Assembly: GCF_022259695.1 (NCBI RefSeq)
Contig: NZ_CP092099.1
Span: forward strand, 1,162,471 to 1,226,470
Source of the DNA: Flaviramulus sp. BrNp1-15
GTDB lineage: Bacteria > Bacteroidota > Bacteroidia > Flavobacteriales > Flavobacteriaceae
Length of the DNA: 64,000 bases
Direction of reading: 5' to 3'
Made by a program: the position numbers and the translations under genes. Positions 44,042 to 54,249 of this stretch are shown here, piece after piece; position 1 is the first letter of the stretch; each line of letters opens with the position of its first letter. Below the pieces are notes generated by a model, which saw nothing but the letters and a program-made list of their open reading frames with translations, was not told the DNA's origin and searched no databases.

Positions 44042-46294
44042 TTAATCTTCCTTCTTTTCTTCTCTAGGTTTTCTATCGTCACGACGATTATCACGTCCGC
44101 GATTATCTCTACCTCTGTTATCACGTCCACCAGAACGTTTATCATCTCTTGGTGGTCTTGCAACATAACCTTCTGGTTTTGGTAAAATAGCTTTACGAGA
44201 TACTTTTTCTTTACGTGTTCTTGGATCTACACCAAAGTATTTCACATCAAAAACATCTCCCATATTCACAACGTCAGATACATTTTCTGTACGTTCCCAA
44301 GCTAATTCACTAACGTGTAATAATACTTCATTTCCTGGAGCTTCAGTATATTCTACAACAGCACCAAAATCAAGCATTTTAATAACTTTTACTTCGTAAA
44401 CGCTACCAACTTGTGGTTTGAACATTAATGAATCTATTTTTGCTAAAACTGCATCAATGCCTTCATTACCAACACCTAAAACTTCAACAATACCTTCTTC
44501 TGTTACAGGATCTTCATTAATAACAATAGTAGTTCCAGTTTCTTTTTGTAATTCTTGAATTACTTTTCCACCAGGACCAATTAAAGCACCAATAAATTCG
44601 TTAGGAATACGTCTAGTTACCATTTTAGGAGCATGACCTTTAACATCTGCAGCAGGTGCAGGAATAGTATCAGTCAATTTCTCTAATATATGTAAACGAC
44701 CATCACGAGCTTGTTTTAGTGCATTTACTAAAATCTCGTACGATAATCCTTTCACCTTAATATCCATTTGGCATGCTGTAATACCATCTGAAGTACCAGT
44801 TACTTTAAAGTCCATATCACCTAAGTGATCTTCATCACCTAAAATATCTGATAATACTGCATATTTTCCAGAATCAACATCGGTAATTAATCCCATGGCG
44901 ATACCAGAAACAGGCTTCTTTAATTGTACACCAGCATCCATAAGTGCCATAGTACCAGAACAAACTGTTGCCATTGAAGACGAACCGTTAGATTCTAATA
45001 CTTCTGAAACTACACGAACTGTATACGGACAATCCTCAGGAACCATACCTTTTAAAGCACGTTGAGCTAAATTACCATGACCAACTTCTCTACGAGATGT
45101 TCCACGAATAGGTCTTGCTTCACCTGTTGAAAAAGGAGGGAAGTTATAGTGTAAATAGAAACGCTCTTCGCCTTCAAAAGATGGCATATCTATTTGGTTT
45201 GCTTCTCTACTGGTACCTAAAGTAACAGTGGCTAAAGCTTGAGTTTCTCCACGTGTAAAAATTGCAGAACCATGAGTTGATGGTAAGTAATCTACTTCAC
45301 ACCAGATTGGTCTAATTTCATCAGTCTTACGACCATCTAAACGTAAACCTTCATTTAAGGTTAAATCACGAACAGCCGTTTTTTCTGCTTTACTGTAATA
45401 TTTAGAAATTAATCCTCCAAAATCCTCTTGTTCTTCTTCAGAAAAAGATGCTATAATTTCTTCTTTTATTTCAGCAAAGGCAGCGCCTCTTTCATGTTTA
45501 GACGAACCTGCTTTTGCTACAGCATACACTTTATCATATGCCATGTCATGAATTTTCTTCGCTAAATCTTCATCTTCTCTTTCTGGCTCATATTCACGAG
45601 TTTCTTTTTTACCGAATGCTTCAGCTAATTTAACTTGAGCAGCACATTGTACTTTTATAGCTTCGTGTGCAAACTTGATTGCTTCAGTCATTTCTTCTTC
45701 AGAAATCTCATCCATTTCACCTTCAACCATCATTACAGAATCAGCAGATGCTCCAATCATCATATCGATGTCAGATTCTGCTAATTGAGCTCTAGTTGGG
45801 TTGATAACGAATTCACCATTAATACGACCAACTCTAGCTTCAGAAATTGGGCACTCAAAAGGGAAATCTGATAATTGAATAGCTGCCGAAGCTGCTAAAC
45901 CTGCCATAGCATCTGGCATAACTTCATCATCATGAGACATTAATTGAATCATAACTTGGGTTTCGCTATGGTAATCTTTTGGGAATAACGGACGTAAAAC
46001 ACGGTCTACTAAACGCATGGTTAAAACTTCTCCGTCACTTGGTCTTGCTTCTCTTTTAAAGAAACCTCCTGGATAACGTCCAGCAGCAGCAAATTTTTCT
46101 CTATAATCAACCGTTAAAGGTAAAAAGTCAACATCTGCTTGTTTGTAATTGGAAACAACTGTACATAATAACATACATTTTCCAGATTGCACTACAACAC
46201 TACCATGAGCTTGTTTTGCTAATTTTCCGGTTTCGATGGAGATTTCTCTGCCATCACCAAGGTCTATGACCTCTCTAAAAACTTTTGGAATCAT
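44042..46294 (-). CDS. pnp: polyribonucleotide nucleotidyltransferase
   Basis: PNPase degrades RNA 3' to 5' phosphorolytically. The 750-residue chain contains two RNase PH-like domains (residues about 1-225 and 310-540), a linker helical domain, a KH domain (with [14 protein letters not shown]) and an S1 domain ([13 protein letters not shown]). The C-terminus has an arginine/glycine/aspartate-rich repeat tail ([14 protein letters not shown] region) after the S1 domain, longer than in E. coli. rpsO lies upstream on the same strand, as in many bacteria, but a terminator sits between. Confidence 0.97.
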   Translation of the reverse strand: MIPKVFREVIDLGDGREISIETGKLAKQAHGSVVVQSGKCMLLCTVVSNYKQADVDFLPLTVDYREKFAAAGRYPGGFFKREARPSDGEVLTMRLVDRVLRPLFPKDYHSETQVMIQLMSHDDEVMPDAMAGLAASAAIQLSDFPFECPISEARVGRINGEFVINPTRAQLAESDIDMMIGASADSVMMVEGEMDEISEEEMTEAIKFAHEAIKVQCAAQVKLAEAFGKKETREYEPEREDEDLAKKIHDMAYDKVYAVAKAGSSKHERGAAFAEIKEEIIASFSEEEQEDFGGLISKYYSKAEKTAVRDLTLNEGLRLDGRKTDEIRPIWCEVDYLPSTHGSAIFTRGETQALATVTLGTSREANQIDMPSFEGEERFYLHYNFPPFSTGEARPIRGTSRREVGHGNLAQRALKGMVPEDCPYTVRVVSEVLESNGSSSMATVCSGTMALMDAGVQLKKPVSGIAMGLITDVDSGKYAVLSDILGDEDHLGDMDFKVTGTSDGITACQMDIKVKGLSYEILVNALKQARDGRLHILEKLTDTIPAPAADVKGHAPKMVTRRIPNEFIGALIGPGGKVIQELQKETGTTIVINEDPVTEEGIVEVLGVGNEGIDAVLAKIDSLMFKPQVGSVYEVKVIKMLDFGAVVEYTEAPGNEVLLHVSELAWERTENVSDVVNMGDVFDVKYFGVDPRTRKEKVSRKAILPKPEGYVARPPRDDKRSGGRDNRGRDNRGRDNRRDDRKPREEKKED

Positions 46295-46422
46295 AAATTT
46301 TTTAATTCTAATTAAACAATGGTCGTTGTGTTGTTGTGTAGTTGTTGTGTGACCAATGAAAAACTAATAATTAGCTTCTTCAATGCGAGTTTATACTCTA
46401 CGCAGAGTTATATTTAAAACAA

Positions 46423-46449
46423 AAAAGAGGCTGTAAAAGCCTCTTTTTT
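46423..46449 (-). terminator. terminator after rpsO
   Basis: AAAAGAGGCT (46423-46432) pairs with AGCCTCTTTT (46438-46447). On the minus strand, T-runs flank it directly after the rpsO stop at 46449. Confidence 0.85.
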
Positions 46450-46718
46450 TATTTTCTTAATCCTAATTCTTTTACTATGGCACGATATCTTAAGATATCT
46501 TTCTTAGTTAAGTAATCTAGTAAAGCACGACGTTTACCAACTAGTTTTACTAGAGAACGCTCAGTATTATAATCTTTACGATTGTTTTTTAAGTGTTCTG
46601 TTAAGTGATTAATTCTGTGCGTAAATAACGCAATTTGTCCTTCAGCAGAACCGGTATCGTTTTTTCCTTTACCGTGTTTTGCAAACATTTTTTCTTTTGC
46701 TTCTTTTGATAAATACAT
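46449..46718 (-). CDS. rpsO: 30S ribosomal protein S15
   Basis: S15 binds 16S rRNA in the central domain. The start is the ATG at 46716-46718, giving the standard 89 residues (MYLSKEAKEKMF). A longer frame upstream adds 19 residues that have no counterpart in S15 and is rejected. Conserved segments DTGSAEGQIA and the C-terminal VGKRRALLDYL are visible. Confidence 0.97.
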   Translation of the reverse strand: MYLSKEAKEKMFAKHGKGKNDTGSAEGQIALFTHRINHLTEHLKNNRKDYNTERSLVKLVGKRRALLDYLTKKDILRYRAIVKELGLRK

Positions 46719-46820
46719 GCTAATATTATTGTAAATGATTTTTATGTACACGAAAGCCTTTCTTTCGAGCGGCAAATATAGTAAATTTTAATCATTTGAA
46801 AGAACATTTAATAAAAAGAA

Positions 46821-46844
46821 AAAACGCCTAATTAGGCGCTTTTT
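46821..46844. terminator. terminator after accD
   Basis: CGCCTAA (46825-46831) and TTAGGCG (46832-46838) form a perfect 14-bp palindrome flanked by A-run and T-run, so it works on either strand; it lies just beyond the accD stop (minus strand). Confidence 0.8.
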
Positions 46845-46847
46845 ATA

Positions 46848-47705
46848 TTATGATCTTAAAGGTTGATTTAATATTAAATCCAGATATTGATTAACCTTAT
46901 TTTTCAAGTCTTTTCGTAAAGTAATAAAATCTAAAAAGCCATGTTCTAATAAGAATTCTGAGGTTTGAAATCCTTCAGGAAGTTCTTTACCTGTAGTATC
47001 TCTAACTATTCTTGGTCCAGCAAAACCAATTAGTGCACCAGGTTCACTAATATTAATGTCACCTAACATAGCAAAAGAAGCTGTGGTGCCTCCAGTAGTT
47101 GGATCTGTACAAAGTGAAATATAAGGAATTGATGCATCTGCTAATTGTGCTAATTTTACAGAAGTTTTTGCTAATTGCATTAATGATAATGCAGCTTCCA
47201 TCATACGAGCGCCACCTGATTTTGAAATAACCATTAATGGTATTTTTTTCTTTAAAGAATAATCTGCAGCTCGAGCAATTTTTTCGCCCACAACGCTTCC
47301 CATAGAACCACCAATAAAAGCAAAATCCATACAAGCTACCACTAAATCTTTTCCTTTAGATTTACCAACGGCTATTCTTACAGCGTCTTTTAATTTAGTT
47401 TTCTCTTGTGCAGCTTTTAAGCGATCTGGATATTTTTTAGTGTCAACAAACTTTAATGGATCCTTAGATTCTAAGTTGGCGTCTAATTCTTTAAATTTAT
47501 TATCATCAAAAAGAATTTCGAAGTATTCTTTACTACCAATTCGTACGTGATAACCATCTTCTGGACTTACATAAAAGTTTTTTTCTAACTCTTCTGTATC
47601 TACTATTTTACCAGTTGGAGATTTGTACCAAAGCCCTTTTGGGGTATCTTTCTTCTCTTCGGTAGTAGTTGTTATTCCTTTTGTTTTTCTTTTAAACCAA
47701 GACAT
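46848..47705 (-). CDS. accD: acetyl-CoA carboxylase carboxyltransferase subunit beta, without zinc ribbon cysteines
   Basis: AccD forms the carboxyltransferase with AccA, moving the carboxyl group from biotin to acetyl-CoA in fatty acid synthesis. The crotonase-like core ([33 protein letters not shown]) is intact. The N-terminal zinc ribbon of E. coli AccD has four cysteines; in the aligned segment (WYKSPTG to VSPEDGY) all four are replaced, so no zinc site is predicted. Length 285 is normal. Confidence 0.95.
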   Translation of the reverse strand: MSWFKRKTKGITTTTEEKKDTPKGLWYKSPTGKIVDTEELEKNFYVSPEDGYHVRIGSKEYFEILFDDNKFKELDANLESKDPLKFVDTKKYPDRLKAAQEKTKLKDAVRIAVGKSKGKDLVVACMDFAFIGGSMGSVVGEKIARAADYSLKKKIPLMVISKSGGARMMEAALSLMQLAKTSVKLAQLADASIPYISLCTDPTTGGTTASFAMLGDINISEPGALIGFAGPRIVRDTTGKELPEGFQTSEFLLEHGFLDFITLRKDLKNKVNQYLDLILNQPLRS

Positions 47706-47750
47706 ATGATTTATGATTTTTTTAGATTATAAAATCTTTAGTATCGTAAA

Positions 47751-47842
47751 TTGCGTTAGGGATTGTAGTGGTATTCTTTTTTGCTAAAGTGAAAAAAATA
47801 TAATCTTTCGACTATGCTCATGATTAACTTCAAGCCCGACTA
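47751..47842 (+). repeat. dispersed GCGTTAGGGAT / AGCCCGAC element, copy 2
   Basis: TTGCGTTAGGGATTGTAGTG (47751-47770) and CAAGCCCGAC (47831-47840) repeat the two blocks of copy 1 at 20815-20901, with a diverged middle. It lies in the 289-bp gap between accD and fbaA, on the strand opposite to both genes. Confidence 0.7.
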
Positions 47843-47934
47843 CAAAATTAAACCTTTTTTTAATTTTGGGGTAACACCCTATTGATTTTATTAATCATAT
47901 AGCTATAATTAGCTGATTAATAGTTTTGTAAATA

Positions 47935-47965
47935 AAAAAGGTTTTGCTTTTTGCAAAACCTTTTT
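47935..47965 (-). terminator. terminator of fbaA
   Basis: AAAAAGGTTTTGC (47935-47947) pairs perfectly with GCAAAACCTTTTT (47953-47965) around a 5-T loop, 30 bp beyond the fbaA stop. Confidence 0.9.
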
Positions 47966-47994
47966 GAGTTTGTTTGTAGTAAATTTACCTATGT

Positions 47995-49062
47995 TTATAA
48001 GGTGTTTACATTATTTAAATCTTCGAATGCCTTTTTTAATCGGGCTACAAAAGTTTTTTCTCCTTCGCGTAACCAAACTCTTGGATCGTAGTATTTTTTA
48101 TTAGGTACATCATCTCCATCAGGATTTCCTATCTGACTTTTTAAATATTCAGCTTTATCACCCATATAATCACGAATACCACTCATAAATGCGTATTGTA
48201 AATCTGTATCGATATTCATTTTAATTACACCGTAGCTGATACCTTCACGAATTTCTTCAACTGTTGAACCAGAACCACCGTGAAAAACAAAATCGATATG
48301 ATTGTGCTCAACACCATATTTTTTTGAAATGTATTCTTGGGAATTCTTTAAAATTTTTGGTGTTAATTTTACGTTACCAGGTTTGTAAACTCCATGCACG
48401 TTACCAAATGCAGCAGCAATTGTAAATTGATCACTTACTTTACTTAACTCTTCGTAAGCGTAAGCTACTTCTTCTGGTTGAGTGTATAATTTAGAATCAT
48501 CAACATCTGTATTATCTACACCATCTTCTTCACCACCTGTAATACCAAGTTCAATTTCTAGAGTCATGCCCATTTTAGACATTCTCTTTAAATAGGTTTT
48601 ACAGATTTCAATGTTTTCTTCAATTGGTTCTTCTGAAAGATCAATCATATGAGAACTGAAAAGCGATTTCCCAGTTTCTGCAAAATGTTTTTCACTGGCA
48701 TCTAGCATACCATCAATCCAAGGTAGTAGTTTTTTAGCACAGTGATCTGTATGTAAAATAACAGGAACACCATAAGCTTCTGAAAGGGTATGAACATGTT
48801 TTGCGCCTGCAATAGCACCTGCAATTGCTGCTTTTTGGCCTTCGTTACTTAAACCTTTACCGGCATTAAATTGTGCGCCACCGTTAGAAAATTGTATGAT
48901 TACAGGAGCGTTTAAATCTCTTGCTGTTTCTAAAACACCATTTATTGTATCTGAACCTATAACATTAACAGCAGGAAGTGCGTAGTTATTTGCTTTTGCG
49001 TGGTTAAAAATAGCTTGAACTTCCTTTCCAGTAGCAACACCTGGTTTTATATTGTGTCCCAT
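47995..49062 (-). CDS. fbaA: class II fructose-bisphosphate aldolase
   Basis: The enzyme cleaves fructose 1,6-bisphosphate in glycolysis and runs in reverse for gluconeogenesis. Zinc and active-site segments HTDHCAKK, AAFGNVHG, FHGGSGS and NIDTDLQYA are all visible, matching the E. coli FbaA-type class IIA enzyme. The length of 355 is normal. A single-gene unit with its own terminator. Confidence 0.97.
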   Translation of the reverse strand: MGHNIKPGVATGKEVQAIFNHAKANNYALPAVNVIGSDTINGVLETARDLNAPVIIQFSNGGAQFNAGKGLSNEGQKAAIAGAIAGAKHVHTLSEAYGVPVILHTDHCAKKLLPWIDGMLDASEKHFAETGKSLFSSHMIDLSEEPIEENIEICKTYLKRMSKMGMTLEIELGITGGEEDGVDNTDVDDSKLYTQPEEVAYAYEELSKVSDQFTIAAAFGNVHGVYKPGNVKLTPKILKNSQEYISKKYGVEHNHIDFVFHGGSGSTVEEIREGISYGVIKMNIDTDLQYAFMSGIRDYMGDKAEYLKSQIGNPDGDDVPNKKYYDPRVWLREGEKTFVARLKKAFEDLNNVNTL

Positions 49063-49184
49063 TTTATTGAATTATTTTAATTTGTAATTAATAGGTACCA
49101 AAAGTAATCAATTTTAAACAAGTTTTTACTGATTTATGTTTTGAAAACTCTAAAAGTAAACTAAAACGTTATAGTGTAAATAGG

Positions 49185-51731
49185 TTAAAATGGGTAGTTT
49201 ATACCAATATTATAAACAGCGTTGGCGAAGTTGTAATCGTTAAACCATCTGTTTTCATCTCTGTAAGAAGGGTCGTAGGTTTTAAAGCCAATATCGAACC
49301 TAAATACAAAAAAGCTAAAATCATAACGCAAACCAAAACCAGAGCCTACAGCTATGTCTTTTAATGAGTTAAAGCCAGAAAATGTTGCTCTTTCATCTTC
49401 TACATTATCTAAAACATTCCATATATTTCCTGTATCAATAAATAGAGCGCCATTTAAATTTTCAAAAATATTAAAGCGTTGCTCTGCACTAAATGAGAAT
49501 TTTAAGTTTGCTTCGTTAAACTCGTTAGTTGTTTCAGAACTTCCCGGGCCAAGGCTATATGCTGCCCAAGCACGATTATCGTTAGGTCCACCTGCAAAAA
49601 AACTTTTAGAAAATGGTATACTATTTGAATTCCCATAGGGAATAGCGATACCTAAAAAGCTTCTTATGGCAAGCACATTTTTTCTGCCTAAATCCCAATG
49701 TTTGGTGTAATCGAATTCTGTTTTTACGTATTGTGAGTAGGCCACATTAAAAAGTTCGTAACGGCCATCGTTTTTTTCTAATCCAAGTAATCTTGATGTT
49801 GTTGATAATAGGTTTCCTGCTAGTTCTAGTTTAGCACGAAATATAGAAAAGTCTTCATCAAATAAATTGGTACGTTCATCATTTATAAAGTTAAAGCTAG
49901 AGGATAAAATTAAGTTGTTTTCAGTTAAACGCTGTTTACGTTCTTCAATACCAGAAACTGTTTTGTAATCCTCATCATTCGAATTTAGAGAGGTGTTGTC
50001 ATTTACAACATCATTTATAAAAATATCAGCTTCATTTACTGGGTTTTCTGAATTTGGGAGATTTAAACTTTCATCATCATCAATATAGTTAATATCTCTG
50101 GCGATTTGATTTAAAGTATTAAAAGAATTGCTATATACTCCAAAATAATTTTCTACATTAAGATTTCTAACATATTGCATGTTGAAGACTTCTAATCTAT
50201 TAGATACTTTTTGGTTTGGGTGCCAATTGTAACTTAAAATACCACTGAACGTTTGTTTGTCTAAACCAATGTTTGTTTGACTTGTTGTAGATAAATTAAT
50301 TCTGGTACTTGGCGACATGTATTTTGGTACTATGCTTTCTGTGTAAAAAGGTGAAAATAGCCTGGGTATCGTTAGTTTTAAATCAACGCCATATTCATAA
50401 ATATCAAAAAAAGGATCGGTTTCGCCTTTGTTAGGATCTTTAGAAGCGCCAATGGAAGCAATTCCTGATATTTCGAGTGTTTCTGCCCCTCTAAAAATAT
50501 TCCTGATAAGTAAACTCGGGTTTAATGAAAATCCAACAGTTTGAATATTGCTTTGAGAAACATCAGCACTAAAACCTAAACTGAATTTTTTTAAAGGTGT
50601 TAACCTAATGGTATCAGTTAAAGTATTGTCAGAATTCTCAATATATTCAATATTAGGGTATTTAAAAGTGCGTAATTCATTTAAATATCTGTATGTTCTC
50701 GTGCGGTCTATGTCTCTAAAAATACCACCTGGATTAATAAATATGGCGTCTGTTAAAGCTTTTGGTCTAAAACGCATTTTATCATAACTGTATATTTTAT
50801 AACCATTGTAATATATGGAGTCTTGAAATGGTTTACCTCTGTTTTCAAAAGTATAATCGGTTATTACATTAACATCTCTTATTTTATAAACCTCAAAAGG
50901 TTCACGTCTTATTGAATCGGGAGTCCTTATAGCTCTATTTTGAATAATGACATCCACATTAACTTTTTCGTTAGAACCAATGGTGTCCATTTCAAAAGTG
51001 ATGTAATCTTGATTAAAATGATAGATACCAGAGTTACGTAATTCATTGGAAATTCTATCACGTTCCTGATCAAAATTTGAAGTTCTGTATTGGTCGTATC
51101 GTTTTATTAAAGATTCTTTTTTAATGTTTTTATATAGTGTATCAATAATTGGTGTTTTTATTGTTTCTGAGATGGTATCAATAACATAAGCGTTACCAGT
51201 ATTAACATTATATTCTACTTCTGCATGCTTATCTTCATTTTTAATAATATCATAATTAGCTTCAACATCAAACCAGCCATTATTTATGTAATAATCTTGA
51301 AGTCGTTTAACAGACCTTTTTGTTTTTTCCTCATCGACAACAACAGGTGCTTCCCCTGTTTTTTTTAACCACTGATTAAATCCAAGTGCGGATTCTTTTA
51401 TTTTATCAACCTGTTTTTTAGATAATGCTTTTTCTAAACGAGTTCTACGTTTAGGGTTTTTATCTAACCATGCCTCAAAAAGTGAATCTCGGTTTGGGCG
51501 TGCTAAATTAAATATATGAAGTCTTAAATTACCTATTACAGGTAACTTGCTGTTAGGTTCTTGGTATAATAAATTATTTAGGGTTTCAGTTTTGTCTTTT
51601 TTGCCATTAACAACTACTGTGTTTTTGGTGAGCAAATGCTCGTTTTCTGCAACTCGTTTTACGGTGTCACAGGACATAAACCATCCAAATAAGAGAATCA
51701 ATATTAGTATTTTAAAAAAATGCTGTTTCAT
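49185..51731 (-). CDS. tamL: TamA/BamA-family outer-membrane lipoprotein (TamL)
   Basis: The 848-residue protein starts with a lipoprotein signal and lipobox FMSC (cysteine near residue 21), followed by POTRA-like segments and a C-terminal 16-strand Omp85 barrel ending in the aromatic NIGINYPF. In Bacteroidetes the TamA counterpart is known to be a lipoprotein, called TamL, which works with TamB in outer-membrane protein assembly. tamB is not adjacent here, so its partner is elsewhere. It is divergent from the rRNA methyltransferase gene. Confidence 0.85.
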   Translation of the reverse strand: MKQHFFKILILILLFGWFMSCDTVKRVAENEHLLTKNTVVVNGKKDKTETLNNLLYQEPNSKLPVIGNLRLHIFNLARPNRDSLFEAWLDKNPKRRTRLEKALSKKQVDKIKESALGFNQWLKKTGEAPVVVDEEKTKRSVKRLQDYYINNGWFDVEANYDIIKNEDKHAEVEYNVNTGNAYVIDTISETIKTPIIDTLYKNIKKESLIKRYDQYRTSNFDQERDRISNELRNSGIYHFNQDYITFEMDTIGSNEKVNVDVIIQNRAIRTPDSIRREPFEVYKIRDVNVITDYTFENRGKPFQDSIYYNGYKIYSYDKMRFRPKALTDAIFINPGGIFRDIDRTRTYRYLNELRTFKYPNIEYIENSDNTLTDTIRLTPLKKFSLGFSADVSQSNIQTVGFSLNPSLLIRNIFRGAETLEISGIASIGASKDPNKGETDPFFDIYEYGVDLKLTIPRLFSPFYTESIVPKYMSPSTRINLSTTSQTNIGLDKQTFSGILSYNWHPNQKVSNRLEVFNMQYVRNLNVENYFGVYSNSFNTLNQIARDINYIDDDESLNLPNSENPVNEADIFINDVVNDNTSLNSNDEDYKTVSGIEERKQRLTENNLILSSSFNFINDERTNLFDEDFSIFRAKLELAGNLLSTTSRLLGLEKNDGRYELFNVAYSQYVKTEFDYTKHWDLGRKNVLAIRSFLGIAIPYGNSNSIPFSKSFFAGGPNDNRAWAAYSLGPGSSETTNEFNEANLKFSFSAEQRFNIFENLNGALFIDTGNIWNVLDNVEDERATFSGFNSLKDIAVGSGFGLRYDFSFFVFRFDIGFKTYDPSYRDENRWFNDYNFANAVYNIGINYPF

Positions 51732-51925
51732 TAGCTAATATTGAACATACTTTTGAATTGAAGAATTTCTTTTTGGTTCATTAAAAATGAAAAAATTAAT
51801 TATGATAATTAGTAATACCTAATTTACAGATTCAAAAATACATCATTCTAATTGAAAAAAAATGATTTAAATAATTCATTGCTAAGTGTATTTTCTTTTC
51901 TTTATAAAAAATTAATAAAGAAGGC

Positions 51926-52645
51926 ATGCTTTCTAAAAATCAAATAAAATTAATAACGCGTTTAAAGCAAAAAAAATATAGACAGCAAGAAGGTTTTTTT
52001 GTTGTTGAAGGTGTTAAAACAATAAACGAATTGTTGCAATCTAATTTAGCGCTTCATGCATTATATACGACAGAAACCTTCAATATTGATGCCAAACAGG
52101 AGATTTTAATTTCTGAAACTGATTTAAAGCGTATAAGTTTCTTAACAACACCCAACAAAGCACTTGCTATTTTTAAAATACCCAATCCGAAACCAATTGA
52201 TAAAAATGGGTTAATTGTTGTGCTTGATGCAATACGAGATCCAGGGAATTTAGGTACTATAATTAGACTCTGCGATTGGTTTGGTATTAAAGATTTGGTT
52301 TGTAGTAAAGAGACAGTTGATTGTTTTAACCCAAAAGTTATTCAAGCCACAATGGGTTCTATAACAAGAGTTAATATTAGTTATGTAGATGTAGTTGATT
52401 TTTTAAATGAAGTAGAATCACCAGTTTTTGGAGCGTTTATGGAAGGTGAAAATGTTTATTCTAAACAATTACCTGAAAAAGGAGTTTTGGTTATGGGAAA
52501 TGAAGCAAACGGTGTTTCAAAAGACGTTGAAGCTATAATTAGCGAAAAAATTTCAATACCTAGATTTGGAGACTTACAAGCTACCGAAAGTTTAAATGTA
52601 GCTACTGCAACGGCTATTTTGTTAAGCGAATTTAAGAGAAGATAA
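51926..52645 (+). CDS. SpoU/TrmH-family RNA 2'-O-methyltransferase
   Basis: The 239-residue protein has an N-terminal substrate-binding domain (residues about 1-75) and a SPOUT knot domain with the motifs LDAIRDPGNLGTIIR, VMGNEANGVS and SLNVATATAILLSEF, typical of TrmH/RlmB-type enzymes that methylate ribose in tRNA or 23S rRNA. The specific target cannot be read from sequence. It ends 4 bp before the convergent porT stop. Confidence 0.9.
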   Translation: MLSKNQIKLITRLKQKKYRQQEGFFVVEGVKTINELLQSNLALHALYTTETFNIDAKQEILISETDLKRISFLTTPNKALAIFKIPNPKPIDKNGLIVVLDAIRDPGNLGTIIRLCDWFGIKDLVCSKETVDCFNPKVIQATMGSITRVNISYVDVVDFLNEVESPVFGAFMEGENVYSKQLPEKGVLVMGNEANGVSKDVEAIISEKISIPRFGDLQATESLNVATATAILLSEFKRR

Positions 52646-52649
52646 ATTT

Positions 52650-53381
52650 TTACTGAAACGTAAAATTTACAAAAACTCCTCGGGTTTTCATGCTGGTAAT
52701 GTTACTTGTCCAAGGACTATTAGGGTCTTTATCTCTAACCAATTCATCGTTAATTCCAAAAATACCACGAATAGAAGGTGTAAACTTAAAATTGTATAGG
52801 TAAAAATCTATACCAAAACCAAGTTCGTAAAACAAGGAGTTTTTTGTGGTTCTAAATTGTCCATTACTATTATCTTCAGGGTTATTTTCATTACTCGAAA
52901 GGTTTAATGCTGTAGAAAAACCACCCACAACAAAAGGTTTAAAATTATTTATACGTTTAGTTGAAATTTTTACCAATAAAGGAATATGAATGTAGGTAGA
53001 TTTTACTTCTCTAATTAAATCAGAACTTTTTACATCTGGTACACCATCAAAATATTGTTGGCTGTAATAAAGCTCTCTAGTAGTAATTAACAAACCGGGT
53101 TCTAAGCGTAAATCTATAAAGCTGTTTACACGCAAGTTTCCTATTAAACCCACATTAAAACCAGGGCTTCTTTTTACATATATATCACGTAAATCTTCAT
53201 TATAATCAAAGTTAAAGTCGTAATTACTAATTCCTAAAAAATACCCCCAACGCAATAATCTATTATCGGTAGAACCACGACCTTGATTAGCGTCATAAGT
53301 CACTTTTTCTTTTTTAAAAAGCTGAGCGTTAGATGTTTGAATTATAAATAAAAATGATATTAATGCAAAAAAATGCTTCAT
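52650..53381 (-). CDS. porT: type IX secretion system protein PorT
   Basis: The 243-residue outer-membrane barrel protein starts at the ATG at 53381, giving a signal peptide MKHFFALISFLFIIQTSNAQ; a longer upstream frame overlaps ubiE and has no signal and is rejected. The family is predicted to form an 8-strand barrel required for the T9SS that exports gliding adhesins and enzymes. It starts one base after the ubiE stop, a pairing typical of Bacteroidetes. Confidence 0.9.
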   Translation of the reverse strand: MKHFFALISFLFIIQTSNAQLFKKEKVTYDANQGRGSTDNRLLRWGYFLGISNYDFNFDYNEDLRDIYVKRSPGFNVGLIGNLRVNSFIDLRLEPGLLITTRELYYSQQYFDGVPDVKSSDLIREVKSTYIHIPLLVKISTKRINNFKPFVVGGFSTALNLSSNENNPEDNSNGQFRTTKNSLFYELGFGIDFYLYNFKFTPSIRGIFGINDELVRDKDPNSPWTSNITSMKTRGVFVNFTFQ

Positions 53382-53382
53382 A

Positions 53383-54111
53383 TTACTGCTTAGATGCTTT
53401 ATAAATTGTTGCCACACCAAATGTTTGTGGAAAATCTTCAACATTAGTAAACCCAATTTTTCGTAAAATATTGTTCAATGCTTCACCATATGGAAAAACA
53501 GATGCAGATTCACATAAATATTTATAAGCACTTCTGTCTTTAGAAAACACTTTACCAATTAAAGGTAAAATGTTTTTAGTATAAAATTTATAGCCTTGTT
53601 TGTGCGGGTATTTATTTGGTACAGAAGTTTCTAAAATAACAAAAACACCATTTGGTTTTAGAACTCTAAGAATTTCGTTTAAACCATTTTCCAGATTTTC
53701 AAAGTTTCGCACACCAAATGCTACAGTAATGGCATCAAAAGTATTGTCTTCAAAAGGCATGTTTTCACTATCACCTAAAATCATTTCTATTTTAGATTCT
53801 AACGCTTTCTTTTTTATTTTTTCTTTACCAATTTCAAGCATGCCGCTACTAATGTCTAAACCAACAATTTTACTGGCATTAGTTTCTGCTAAATTTATAG
53901 CTAAATCACCTGTTCCGGTAGCAATATCAAGAATAGTATCAGGATTACTTTCTTTAACTATTTTAACTACTTTTTTACGCCATTTAATATCAATTCCAAA
54001 AGATATTACGCGGTTTAAACCATCGTAATCTCCAGAAATGGTATCAAACATTTTGGTAACCTGTTCTTTTTTACCTAAATCACTGTTTTTATAAGGCTTT
54101 ACTTTTGTCAA
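53383..54111 (-). CDS. ubiE: demethylmenaquinone methyltransferase
   Basis: The 242-residue SAM-dependent enzyme completes menaquinone biosynthesis. The SAM-binding [12 protein letters not shown] segment (residues about 60-71) and the GLDISSGML and AFGVRNFEN motifs match UbiE/MenG. It is followed at one base by porT, suggesting co-transcription. Confidence 0.95.
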   Translation of the reverse strand: MTKVKPYKNSDLGKKEQVTKMFDTISGDYDGLNRVISFGIDIKWRKKVVKIVKESNPDTILDIATGTGDLAINLAETNASKIVGLDISSGMLEIGKEKIKKKALESKIEMILGDSENMPFEDNTFDAITVAFGVRNFENLENGLNEILRVLKPNGVFVILETSVPNKYPHKQGYKFYTKNILPLIGKVFSKDRSAYKYLCESASVFPYGEALNNILRKIGFTNVEDFPQTFGVATIYKASKQ

Positions 54112-54216
54112 ATCTGTAATTTTTTTGTCAAAGATAAACTTTTAGGAAAGTAATACCCAATTGGATTTTAAATAATTATATCGAATTAAATTAATGATGC
54201 AATATCTAAATTATAG

Positions 54217-54224
54217 TATATTTG
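54217..54224 (+). promoter_or_regulatory. trkA promoter -7 element
   Basis: TATATTTG matches TAnnTTTG, 26 bp before the trkA start. A -33 TTG is not clear. Confidence 0.5.
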
Positions 54225-54249
54225 TGCTACTTTTTATGATACACAAATA

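Noticed and set aside
46719-46775. Longer N-terminus for rpsO
   Set aside because: The extra 19 residues do not belong to ribosomal protein S15, whose start at 46718 gives the standard 89 residues.
53382-53456. Upstream start for porT inside ubiE
   Set aside because: It would overlap ubiE by more than 70 bp and hide the clear signal peptide that begins at 53381.
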